From Sporodiniella umbellata (taxonomy: Eukaryota > Mucoromycota > Mucoromycetes > Mucorales > Rhizopodaceae), in NCBI GenBank assembly GCA_025677835.1, contig JAIXMR010000070.1:43501-107500 (forward strand): a DNA stretch of 64,000 bases. Direction: 5' to 3'. The stretch's first letter is position 1. Each line of letters begins with the position of its first letter. Of this stretch, positions 12,763 to 23,353 are shown piece after piece. The notes beneath the pieces are model-generated. The model saw only the letters and a program-made list of their open reading frames with translations, was not told the origin of the DNA and ran no database searches. A program made the translations under genes and the position numbers.

Positions 12763-12833
12763 GTCATGATATAGCCCTAGAAAGCGAACAGAGTGCGCTG
12801 GAGGTTGTACTCTTTCTAGGGCTATATCATGAC
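12763..12833. repeat. Perfect 22-bp inverted repeat (long hairpin)
   Basis: GTCATGATATAGCCCTAGAA continues to AAAG at 12784 and its exact reverse complement occupies 12812-12833, with a 27-nt spacer. Pairing resumes inside the spacer (about 4-5 further pairs) and outside the arms (CAAC against GTTG), so a transcript could form a stem of about 30 pairs with few mismatches. Arms of this length and perfection are not expected by chance. Confidence 0.95.
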
Positions 12834-13455
12834 GAGTTGAAAAGTGTTTGTTTAACAATGAAAATTGAAACTTATTCTGGGAGTGTCATACATAGAGTGT
12901 TTGATCTGTGAGTATGCAGCAAATTTTCGTTTGATAAATTTTCACTCTAGTTCCTAAATATCAAAACCAATTTTTTTTCTTTCTTCTCAGAAAGACCTAT
13001 AGCAAAAAACTGCATTAGAATGGTTTTGCTTTAAATGGGCAAAGGCGGGCTATTACCGATGAAGATCTAGAGCCGTGCATATCTACATTTAAATGAGCGG
13101 GCAGTGCTTGATACTGACTTGGGATTATAGACTAGGCACTGTTATTTCTGCCTTTGTTGTTGCCTATATGGACAGTGTTGCCATCGTTGTTTTAAGTTTT
13201 GGAATTCGGTTATCTTTTTTTCGATATGAAAAGATCGATATAGCATTTATCGTACATTTGTTCAGGGTGGCATTTTTTGAAGTGATGTAAATAAGCTGCT
13301 TGGAGCACTTGGGGCGAATAAACTTTCCATCAGCCTTGTCAACCGTAGTTGCCTCAATATGTTTCTTTTTAGATCAGAAGGTGATATAAAAGATAAACAG
13401 CGCTTTTTCCCATCACCTACAGTCAATGCTACTTGGTTAATATGACCGCTGTACA

Positions 13456-13500
13456 GTGTTTTAATCTAAAATGAGACAGTTGAATTTTAGATTAAAATAC
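13456..13500. repeat. 17-bp inverted repeat with 11-nt loop
   Basis: GTGTTTTAATCTAAAAT (13456-13472) pairs with ATTTTAGATTAAAATAC (13484-13500) with a single non-Watson-Crick position, which becomes a G-U pair in one RNA orientation. Confidence 0.9.
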
Positions 13501-14552
13501 TAAACCTTCATTTCAGATGCAGCAACAATAAACTTTTAATTCCCGATGATACAGGTTTCCTTTTTGGGCTTTAAAAGAACTAAAATGGATAGAGCTTTGA
13601 CCTTCTATTTTACTTATCGATATGGCTTGTTTTTTCGTCTTTTCCTACTGCTCTCTATACTGGACAGGCTTTTATACAATAAAAAAATTGTTAAAAAAAA
13701 ACATGAAGGCTAAAAGCTCAAGTAAACAAGACAGTACTAGATAGACGTCACAACCCCGTCAAATCTCTCGCTCCTAGGCAACTCGCAACTTGGTAGTTCA
13801 GAGGAATGTATTATATATGAATCTCCTAAAGAAAACAGTAAATCAACTCAAAGCGTACTCAACGATAGCTAAAAAAACGCCAATCATCGTGCTTAGACTA
13901 GTAGTGCAGATTATAAATGCATGGGAGGTGACAAAAAAGCATACTTAAAAAAGGCCACAAGAGGCTATCGCTGAAACAGTCTACACAATTGCTTTTCACA
14001 AATTGCACTGCCATTTCGCTAAAGAAGGTCCTATGAATTTGGTTGCAATAACACCTCTACTCTTTGCAAACACATCTAGAGTATTTAAAAGCTGATTCAA
14101 GAGGTCAGCTCCACTAAAAAAAGAAAAAATTTGTCTATAAGCTCTAGACCGAGGGCGTTTTATGGAACCAAAGTTCTTTTTATTATTATTGACGAAGCAA
14201 GCTTTGGGATTGACACGAGCAAAGAATGGGTAAGTGGTTGAGCAAGCCAAACTGTCTTTGTCGATATTTTGACATAGATACCCTCTAATACGGTATACGA
14301 TATTACCAAGTAAGTTGAAGGGCTCATATTTTTAAAGCTCTAGACTTAGTAAAGTTTAAAAACATTTTGCCATGTCGAATTATACCATTCCTGTTTGTTT
14401 CTTGTGCTACAGCTTGATCTTTCTCAGAATCAAATTTCTATTTAATTGAAGTGAGAATCTGGAAATATGGCTAATGACCAATAAAAAAACGGGTTTTTCA
14501 TGATAAACGTTACCTTAGAAATCAATAAAGCTATGAGATGCTGTTCGCCTTC

Positions 14553-14576
14553 TTTTTTTTTTTTTTTTTTTTTTTT
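14553..14576. repeat. T24 homopolymer tract
   Basis: Uninterrupted run of 24 T in gene-free DNA. Confidence 0.9.
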
Positions 14577-15632
14577 GCAATCTTTTATGTTAAAAACAAC
14601 CAAAGGCCTTATAAAAGCAGTAACCTTAATTTTTTTTTTTTGCGTTTTCTGTATATCCTCTTTAAACTAATAAGGTCATTTAACAAAAAGTGTCACACTT
14701 GTTTTTTGAATTGAAAAAAATTCCCTGCCAATTAGATTACTTCATTTGTTCTATAGGACCAAGTGTAAACTCGTTTTCTTTTAAACAAAGAGTAGCAACA
14801 AGGTATTGTTGGTTAACCCATATTTTTTGCTGTTGAGTTAACCTATTGCATCCATAACATATGCAAGACAAGGAGTCACGAAAAGCTACTTTTGATTGTA
14901 AAATAGCGACCACGAATGTTTTTAAAACCAAGCTTGTATCTTGAAAAGACTCAGTATCTTTAACTATCTATTGCTCCACAGTAAAACAGACGGAAAGTGC
15001 TTGCAAAACACGTGTAGAATAACCTATAATAATTCTTTGGCTGTATTACTAGTTAGTAGCCCTAAAAACGCGACAAAGTTTGATATAAAACATAGTGATT
15101 GCAAAGAAATCTGCCTTTTTAAAAGTATGTAAGGACTCTCAAAAATTGAATAAAGTAAGTCATATATTATTAAAACAACAAAATTTCGTTACCAAAATAT
15201 ATAGCACCCATAAGAGCATCTCTTTAGGTAGGGAAACAATCAAAACTTGTTTATAATGATGTTTTTGTTTGCCTTATATATGTATAACTCGAACAGCTTA
15301 CGCGGTGTCGCTTTTTTAGAAATCGCTTCCGCCCAAAGTGCTTAGAGAACTTTCCAGAATACCCAGGGTTTTGTTCTACTTGAAGAGATACCAAAGTAGC
15401 ACATGCTACCTAGACTATTTTTATTATCTTTAAAAATGCTGTTGAAAAGAAGCGATTTTACCATGGAAATGATTATTAGGTAATCAATGCCATTTTAAAT
15501 TTTGAGTCAGTTTCAAAATAAAGAACAATTAAAAACCAGTTTGTGAATAAAATGCAGCAAAAATCATGCCATAAAATAAATAGATAAAAAAAACATCTTC
15601 CTTAAATTTCTTTTCTTTACTATTTTTATAAA

Positions 15633-15960
15633 ATGTTCCAAGCCTTAGTTAAACCCACAACAATCCTTAGCGCCTTTGCTCGTCGTAACTTATCTGTGGC
15701 ATCCGTTCTTCGTACTGACGGTGCAACTGCAAGCTCAAGAGAATTCGGCGAGAAAGAAAGAGCAGCAGAAAAACAATGGGCTCGCAAGCATGTAAGTTCT
15801 TTTTTTAGTTGTTGTTTTTTATATCATAAAGGTGTTAATGCAGTCCTACGTTATCTAGGATGCTGAATTGCTCGAAAAGTTAAAGAAATCTTTGGCTGAA
15901 CAAGAAAAGGCCACAAACGAAATCAAAGAAAAGTTGAACGAGTTAGAAAATAAAAAATAA
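15633..15960 (+). CDS. Mitochondrial F1Fo-ATPase inhibitor protein IF1, 2 exons
   Basis: Exons 15633-15791 and 15859-15960 join in frame (GTAAGT donor, 67-bp intron) to 86 residues. The first 25-30 residues are basic and hydroxylated without acidic residues, a typical mitochondrial targeting peptide. The mature part contains the inhibitory block GATASSREFGEKERAAEKQWARKHDAE and then an alpha-helical Lys/Glu-rich C-terminus (LLEKLKKSLAEQEK) that dimerises as a coiled coil. IF1 binds the catalytic interface of F1 at low matrix pH and blocks wasteful ATP hydrolysis. Length and layout match fungal Inh1. It lies 7.4 kb from the OSCP subunit gene on the same strand. Confidence 0.93.
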
Positions 15961-17006
15961 ACAATATCAAAACAATAAAACATACATACTACATCCTTTT
16001 TGAAAACACCCTCTTTTGTTTTTACTGATAAAAGTCAACTATACCTAATCTTGTATACAATATCCTGTAGTAACGTTATAAAGTCAATTGATAGGTGTTC
16101 AAGCATGGCATCTTTTTTTATTCTGGCCCAGGTAACAGAGCGACCCATGTATTTTATAGTTTGCCTATCCGACTGTGCACGTAAACTTTTCGTCTTGCTA
16201 TAAAAGACTTCAAGGACAAAATATCAACAGCTGTGCTACTGCTCACAATATTTTCGTTTTTGTTATTTTATTTTTTTTTTGGAAAAAAGTAAACCTTTTT
16301 GTTTACTGATAAAAAGTTCACACACGTCTTAAAAACGCTTTCCACTACCAATCGCAATGCTGTAGGGGGTATGCTTTTTCAAACGCCGATAACTGGGCAT
16401 TAACACTATTACAATTTATTGCAATCAGGCCAAGACGATACACTGAATGCTAACAATGTGCTTGAACGCTCGCTTTGCTACAGTACCTTGCGTTACTCAG
16501 TTTCTGCCCTTAGTTCCTACCTAGTCTAGCTGCCTAGCTCAAATCAATTGCTACTGTATCTTTTAACGAGTGATACATTTGTCCAGTCCTTGCTTAACAT
16601 TAGCTATTTAAACAGTTTGAGATGCGAAGCGCCACTTTTGAAGACTCAACATAATCAACATCACAAAACTTGAGCTTTTTTTTTTTTGGCACTGGCTTGA
16701 ATCAGCTGATGCAAAGGGAATTCAGGTTAAAACTCCCTTTCTAGAAATCAGTCTTTGCGTTAACGTGTGACAACGGAAATGCACATTCATGGTTATTGTC
16801 ATTGCCTTTTCAATGTATAGAAGGCTTCTAACAGTTTTGTTAGCTAAAAAAAACCTTTGTGGCTACCATTTTCAATCCATTAACCACTAACAAACGCTGC
16901 AGTAAATAACAAATATGAGACAATAGTAAAAATCCTTTTAGAAGTAATATGTATTTTTTTATAAAGTTTAAAAAACGTTCCCAGCTTGGAGCACAAGTGA
17001 AAACCC
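15961..17006. other. Gene-free spacer downstream of IF1 and eL18
   Basis: About 1 kb between convergent genes, more than their 3' UTRs need. It holds two imperfect copies of a roughly 30-bp sequence (about 16011-16042 and 16290-16325, sharing TTTACTGATAAAA) and several T runs. No coding frame is recognisable. Confidence 0.5.
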
Positions 17007-17753
17007 TTAAACCTTGAAACCACGAGAAGCACGCTTACCACGAGCACGTTCGAACTTGCGACCCTTGGAGCGAACATAGGGCTTCTTGTTCTTGTGGGGA
17101 CCGAAGCCAAAGTGCTTAACGGATTCACGAGAGTTCTTAGCACCACGGATGAGGATGGTATTGGCACCAGTGGGGGCACGGAGAGCCAATTGATCCAAGG
17201 TCAAGCATTCACCACCAGCCTTCAAGATACGAGCCTTAGCAGTCTTGGTGAAGTGAAGAGCAGCAATGGAGAGCTTGGGGAGATCGAGGAGACGAGAGTC
17301 ATCAGTGACGGTACCGACAACAACGGTGGTCTTGTTTTCCTTAACGTTACGGACAACACGAGAGACAGTAACAGGAGGACGGTTGACACGAGACATAAAA
17401 AGACGCTTCAAGACAATCTTGTTGAACTTGGCATCAGTACGACGAGCAAGGAAACGGTAGAGCTACGAATGGTGTGTCAAATCGCTGAGTATTTTTATAT
17501 ATATATATTGCTTTGAGAAAAGATTTACCTTGACCAACAAAGCCAAGTAGACGTTGTCAGACTTGGGAGCGGTACGGTTAGAGTTCTTAACGTGGTGATT
17601 CTTAAGATCGATACCCTTTTTAAAAATTGCTAGTTAGTTTTCGTTCGACTTTTTAAACAATGCCGTATAAACACTAAGCGTCATTTCTCTTCATTTGGTA
17701 AGCTGAGGTTTGCATAGCCCCGCAGGGAAGCAAAAGCTCATGCATGTCACCAT
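17007..17753 (-). CDS. 60S ribosomal protein L18 (eL18)
   Basis: Three exons are visible or inferred: a main exon ending at stop 17007, an exon from 17615 encoding [20 protein letters not shown] and YLALLVK, and an initiator exon. The protein continues [64 protein letters not shown] and ends in the basic [11 protein letters not shown]. This is full-length eL18 (about 180 residues), a structural protein of the large ribosomal subunit. Because the second exon starts exactly with Gly2, the first exon must supply only ATG at its end. ATG followed by GTGACA at 17753-17751 is one candidate and ATG followed by GTAATA at 17938-17936 another; the 5' limit is therefore provisional. Highly biased codon use (GTC, AAG, CGT) fits strong expression. 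Confidence 0.93.
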
Positions 17754-18486
17754 TTATCGTTTTGGTGCATCATGTGCTTTTGGAGATGATATCTTTTTTT
17801 TTTGATTTTATCTAAAGTGTTGCTAATACTGATGAACAAATCGACGCATCCATCAGCTTTATTCTTCACGATCCATTCCGCATAGTGTTTATAGTGGGCT
17901 TTTGAATAGATGGATAGTTTATTACCATTTTAGACTACTAAGAGAAGAGAACGTTTTCTAGTTTCGCCCATGCTGTATCCAATCTATTGCTTTGAGGTAC
18001 TTCTTAGAGTTCCGATACCTAAAATTTTGCGGTCCGGAAATATTGAGGTAAAAATAGGGTCCGGACTACCAGATAAAACCACGCTGGACTTTTTTTTTTC
18101 AAGGCAATATACCATTTGTTCTCCTAGACGCTTGAGAATCTTATGCTTAAAGTAACGTTGAACAGGTTTTGCCACGACGATTTGGAACTTGCTTTGTATT
18201 GCAGTGGGGGTGCGATATTTTAAAGCAGTCTTTGTCGCCTTGGAAAGTTTTGTTTGTGTTTAATTAGCAAAGAGGTATCTGTTGTATATCAAAGAAAAGC
18301 AGCACGTCTAACAAGGAGGCTCAAAGGGCATCAATTGAATTGCCGATTTTTAAAAGTTAAAAGCTCGAAAGCTTTTATGTTATAAACGCACTTTTTCAAC
18401 CAAACGTATAAAATATATATTAGCAACTGCTTATATAGTATGTTTTATGATGCCCATATCTCAATAAAAAAAAGAAACTCTCTTGG
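17754..18486. other. Spacer upstream of eL18 with a possible transposon remnant
   Basis: About 730 bp with no convincing gene. Two overlapping short frames on opposite strands (17970-18175) cover a set of GGTCCGGA-containing modules (18009-18095) that resembles the repeated terminal modules of DNA transposons. A palindromic hairpin, TAAAAGCT-CGAA-AGCTTTTA, lies at 18358-18377. The eL18 promoter must lie here. Confidence 0.4.
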
Positions 18487-19067
18487 CTATCTTCTTGTTC
18501 TTCTTGTCATCATTCGGCTTGCAGTGCCACCAGCTGTAGTTCCAGCAGACTTGGCATGGTTGTTGTTTAAGCTCATGTTATTGTTAGCTGAGTCACTTAT
18601 AGCAGAGGAGCTCGTCAAACCTAAGCTAGCCATCCCGTTTCTAATACCACTTGTGGTTCCTGAGGCCCCGGTATTAGACGGTATATTTACTACATTATTA
18701 GCTGATAAAATACCCAGACCTTTGTTGTTACTATGACCCATATTTTCGTCTCTTCCATGGATTGAGCCTTGGCTTCCTCCCGGCGATACAACTCCTTCAT
18801 TATAAGCAGCCTTGGATCGCCTTGTTCTGTTAAAAGTGCTTGAACGTGCAACGTTTTGTAGTGCTATAGATCAGTTTAGTATAATATAGTTATTGGATAT
18901 AGCCTAGTTTATCTACATTGTTTTCTCTGCTTTTCATGTCTAGATTGTACTAGTTTGAAGTGTTGCAGCAGCTCCTGGTATTTGATAGCATTTATATCCT
19001 CCATCTTGGTTTTTGATGTTTGTCTTTTTTCTGTAGAAGTAGTAGTCATAGTTGTTGGTCCGGCCAT
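18487..19067 (-). CDS. Hypothetical protein, 175 aa, helical N-terminus and Asn/Ser-rich tail, 2 exons
   Basis: Exons 19067-18917 and 18863-18487 join in frame (GT-AG, 53-bp intron). I do not recognise the family. Residues 20-55 are predicted helical and charged (KTKMEDINAIKYQELLQHFK, then LVQSRHEKQRKQ), possibly a short coiled coil. A basic STFNRTRRSK segment follows, then a long Gly/Ser/Asn low-complexity region, and the chain ends RMMTRRTRR. The mix suggests a nuclear or nucleic-acid-associated protein, which is inference. It starts only 61 bp downstream of the VAC14 stop codon on the same strand, so its promoter must lie inside the end of VAC14. The correct splice join and ATG at the expected place support a real gene. 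Confidence 0.6.
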
Positions 19068-19128
19068 AGAACTATATGTCGAGAATTATTCGATATACAA
19101 GACATGATAAATGGTTTTTTTTTGTACT

Positions 19129-21821
19129 TTACTTTTTGGGTAAAACATGCAGAAATCCTAAAGAAGATACGCTACTGAGTCTGTTGCGGAGAGTTGAAAA
19201 GGCAGAAGACTGTGGTAATAACATAAGAATACCATATAAGCATTTGAACAGGTATGGGTATTTTTCAGGTTCAAGTAGTTGGAGCCGCAAATCTGAAAAT
19301 GAGCAAAAAAAAAAAAAAAAAAAGTCAAATTTGTGTTTTCATACTATACAAAAAGCTTACATGTAAAAACAGGTGACTCTAAGAGCTGAACCAACTTGTC
19401 TACCTGTATCAACAGATTTACAGTAATTTCAAATTCAGAGCTACAGAGAAATTAGCTAAAATGACGGTTTAAAGAAATTTTCTTACAACGTTAGAAGCAT
19501 ATTCGATGCATGTTCATATGTCTGAGCTAACAGGCACAAAGAAAAGGCGGATATAGCATTGTGACACCAGGATTTGTAAAGAGTATTGAATAGTCTTTGA
19601 TTGTCTTTGTTGTCCAAGTTTCGAAGTCTTTTTCGAAGATCAGACAGTTCAGATGCTGTGATCAATATTATGTTTAAGTTTTGTATCATGATACTAGCAA
19701 ACTCTAAATCATCGTCTGCTTCCAGTATATCCGCCATTGTACAATAGATACGTTCTGGGTCCAAGCTCATACATAACTGTCGAATGATTAGGCTACCTCT
19801 AGTTTCCAATAGCCTTCTATCTGTGCTAAAAAGTGAAAGAAGGCTGACCATAAATCCACGAAAATAGTCCTGATCAGAATAAAAAGATATCTGTGCCAAT
19901 AGCTGTAAATCTCTTCTTACAACCTCTTCTGAAGAGTCAGAGAGTGTCTTCAACAGCGCAGGGAATGTCCCGTCATCAGACATTAATATCTAGAAAATTA
20001 GATAAGCAAGTGCCTCGCCTGTACAAGGCATTTGGAGATATAATTACCTTATTTGGGGCTTTTTTATGAAGCATCAAAAGCCAATCTAAACTAGCAACTC
20101 GGGTTTCCTCATGCTGATTAAGGAACTGTAGTCTCAAATTGGCAACTGTTGCTTGATAGTCAAAAAGATCGCCCGCATTTTCTGCGCTCTTCATTTTACG
20201 AGTCAACCTTAACTGGTATGGGCTGCCAGAAGGGTCACTTACGCTCGACGTCGGCTCTGGAGAAGTTGATTCAAGAAAGGCAGGTACAATAGAGGTTTCT
20301 AAAACAATTTTTTGAAGCTTTTGGTTTGTATCAAGAGCAATTAGGCGAATGTCAGTCACTGAGTGTGCTAGACATGGCAACACTTCTTTTATAATTTCGG
20401 GAGTGAATTGAATGATAACGCTTTTTGCAATATCTATAAATGCATTGATCCACAAAAGCGCTGTTTTCTGAATTTCTTCCTCAGCAGAAGAAAGATGATT
20501 GACTAAAATCTCCACAATTTCTGCATATTGAACGATTACCCCTTGTCCCGGCACGTAAGTCCCTTTACCGTGTCCATCATTTTCTGAGTATACTTCTTTA
20601 GTCTCTACAAGTACAGTAGGATTGGCATTCTCTGCAACTTCTTTTTTTTTTTCAGATTGACTTTCGGGTTGAATCTCCCGAACATCATTCTCGCTTCCAT
20701 TGCCTCTTTCGGAAGACACTAGTTTTGCTTCTACTGCTGACTCGGGCGTACTTTCTTGCTTTGATTCTTTCTTTTTGTCCTTTATAGGATTATGGATCTC
20801 ATATTGTTGCTTTAGTTGGCTTGCAGATGCCGCTTCTTTAATTTCCATTAAAAAGTCTTGAAGTAGACCACCGGTAGCAGTGCGTACATCACCACTTGAA
20901 TCGTTCAAACACCTTATAAGTCCATCCAGAAACTCGGGTAAAAACGACACAAGTTCTAAATCAGGAATGGAGTCTAACACACACATCCAAGATACCAAAA
21001 ACTGTCTAGATGCAGAGTTTCGAACATAAATACGCTGACTCAATAATGGAATGAATCGAGGCAAAGAAAATGCGGTATTTCGAGGTAAAGAGGAAGGGGT
21101 GAATAGCTCTTGGCCTGACTCTGGAGGGTTAAAAGGCTCGCTGTAAAGTGATTCATATGTCGTTGCAAGCTCTGATACAATATCTCTGATTAAACGATCT
21201 AATAGCTCTGCTCCGTTTTTTACGCTAACTTCTGAATCTGCTGATAACTATTTGTATATATTTTGCTGAGCTCTTATGTTTTAAAGTATTGGTCAGACTT
21301 ACTTTGCACAAAGCATCAAACATACTATTGAAGAACCTCAAAACTTCGCCTTTTGCTACCTTAGCTATATTATACATACTCTCGCAAGCATAGTATCTAA
21401 CTTTTTGGTCTTGGTTGCTAAAGCAAGTCAATATAGGCGGTACAATAATGTCTAAATATTTTGAAACACCCTATAATTGATTGTTTAGGTAAATATATCA
21501 CAAAAAGCAAGCTTGCCTGTCCCAGAGCTATAGACGTCGCTGCAAGACCTATTAGACCTCCATAGCGTGCAAACGGGTCGTTGGAATATACGAATTCTTG
21601 AACAAGTGCATCCACAATCTGAGTTACCGTTTCTTCTGACTTTTCATGTTCACGTACAAGTCTAATAAAATGCTTTATTAATGGAATGTCAAGACTGAAA
21701 TGGTTTTACTGTCACAATGAAGACTATACTTTTCAACTTGTAATGCTGCATTTTTACGAGCACCATAAGCTTTATCTGTCAATCCTTTGATAAGGTTAGG
21801 TGAGAATAGACTGGTCTCCAT
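19129..21821 (-). CDS. VAC14: Vac14-like scaffold of the PI(3,5)P2 synthesis complex, multi-exon
   Basis: The chain starts [26 protein letters not shown] at 21821, continues [27 protein letters not shown], and [34 protein letters not shown], all typical Vac14 HEAT repeats. A large exon (about 21248-20048) holds more HEAT repeats around an acidic Ser/Glu linker. The C-terminal Fig4-binding domain ends in two small exons: [14 protein letters not shown], then [31 protein letters not shown], with stop at 19129-19131. Vac14 oligomerises and holds the Fab1/PIKfyve kinase and Fig4 phosphatase on vacuole or endosome membranes. The intron at 21471-21516 has a GC donor. The terminal exons are short and easily missed by gene callers. 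Confidence 0.92.
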
Positions 21822-23353
21822 TTTTGCGTACTATCAAGAAAAAAAAAAAAAAAAGAAAAAAAAAAAAAAAACACTACTTTAATTCTTTGCTAAAAGAGTA
21901 GCTGTAAAAACAAATAAAAAGACGCGTCCTGTTTTATTATCGTAGTTCATTTAAATTACTTGGCTTCACTCAGTTACACTTTTTATAAATAAAATCAGAT
22001 AGCTTGCTAATACACCTACTTCAATCAAAAATACCAACTTTCTAAATAAAATATTCTGATCCGCTAAAAAGCAAAAGCGAAGATATAAAGAAAAACGCAA
22101 GCTGACAGGTCTTGCTAGCAATCAATCTGTATATTTTAGATCTGTTTTGGTCTTAGAAAAATGTGGACGCTTTCTTTCAACCTGCCCCCTTTTATCTGTC
22201 TCAAAGCAATTTGAAACGCCGTTGTGCTATGATATCGGGAAAAGGACGTCAACACACAGTGAATTGCATTTGAAAATAGGAAAAAAAAGAGTCGCCTAAG
22301 GCTAGTAAAAAATATTCTCAGTGTTTCTTAAGGAGTTTTTGTAGCTGATTGGTCAAGCTGAATTATGATATAGTGGATAGTTGTCATCGATATACGTTAT
22401 TAGGAATATATGTATTGCAGCAGTTTTTTTTACAGACAGACTCTTAACCGCTCATCTCACTATAAATATTATTGAAAAAAGTGTTAGTAAGCAACGAATA
22501 TGCAAAGTAGCGACGAACTGGAGAAAACAAGAGTGAGCAGAGTTTCAAGAAAAATAGCAAAGTATCATTGAAACACTAACGATACTACTTACACTTCCTT
22601 TAATTCCTAGTACTAAAAAGAAAAATCAACAATCTGTTTCACAGAAATAGCCACAGTTCACTGTATACTCCCTGCTCCTTTGTAGTTTACTAAGCAATAA
22701 AAAAGGAAGGGCGAAAAAGGCTTGATTTAATTTTGCAGATTTCTCAACTAGAAAACCGATACTATAACAGAGAGCGATTGAACGCATTTTCCATTAGTTA
22801 TTGTTTTTTTTTTTTTTGGATACACTCTACAGGATGAATGGTATAAAATCTTGTTTATAAGTACAGACCACATATCAGCTAACAAACTCAGTTTTCGATG
22901 TTCTTCAGAAATTTAGGGCTGCTATCTCTATTGAACGGATCTGTTGCTCAATACTGTTTTGCTAGTGAACCTTAACATTAATTCATAAAGTGCGATATTT
23001 ATAACTGTATGTACTGTCTCAAATTAGGTATGTACAGACGATTTTCTTGTACAAACTCAATCTGTAGTACCTACTATCAATGTAATCGAACAAGTAAAAG
23101 GCTCTATCGAAGATACCTAGAAATAATAGCAGGCACAGTCATATCGGGCTAAAAACAAGTCCAATTGAAGTGAACATCCACCCCTCTTCCAAGTGAAAAA
23201 ATCTATCATTAAAATTGATTGTCCGAGCATACACTAAGATTCACGTCATCGTTCGAGGTCCAATTTTTTTGTTACCAGCCGGCCCTGATACAATAATTTT
23301 TTTGTGTGCTTCAACTTAACCCGCTCTTTTTTTGTAAGTTAAAAAGTATAACT
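21822..23353. other. 1.5-kb divergent spacer between VAC14 and OSCP
   Basis: No coding frame with recognisable features. A purine-rich tract with two A runs lies right upstream of VAC14 (21838-21871). A GACGCGTC palindrome sits at 21922-21929, about 100 bp before the VAC14 start, and contains ACGCGT, the core bound by fungal MBF-type factors; functional relevance is unproven. Confidence 0.45.

Larger units (their letters stand above)
11456..15632. other. 4.2-kb gene-free region
   Basis: No frame longer than about 85 codons and none with recognisable domains. Codon composition looks random and AT-rich. It includes a purine-rich tract right upstream of the glyoxal oxidase ATG (11465-11520), a T24 tract at 14553-14576, a perfect 22-bp inverted repeat (12763-12833), a second hairpin (13456-13500) and two small adjacent stem-loops (12583-12626). 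It is far larger than typical spacers here and may be regulatory, encode non-coding RNA or hold decayed mobile DNA; none of these can be shown from sequence alone. Confidence 0.6.

Noticed and set aside
13996..14250. Minus-strand 84-codon frame in the gene desert
   Set aside because: No recognisable motif, no splice-linked partners and codon use typical of non-coding AT-rich DNA.
17094..17516. Plus-strand 140-codon frame
   Set aside because: Antisense shadow of the highly codon-biased eL18 gene.
18190..18240. CAGTGGGGGTG as a Tc1-type transposon terminus
   Set aside because: No inverted partner or TA duplication could be found nearby.
19076..19366. Plus-strand 96-codon frame beside the orphan gene
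   Set aside because: It is antisense to the last exon of VAC14 ([16 protein letters not shown] on the minus strand), which explains its openness.
23240..23290. Sequence like a tRNA T-arm (GTTCGAGGTCC) before OSCP
   Set aside because: No pairing partner for a T stem and no upstream A box.
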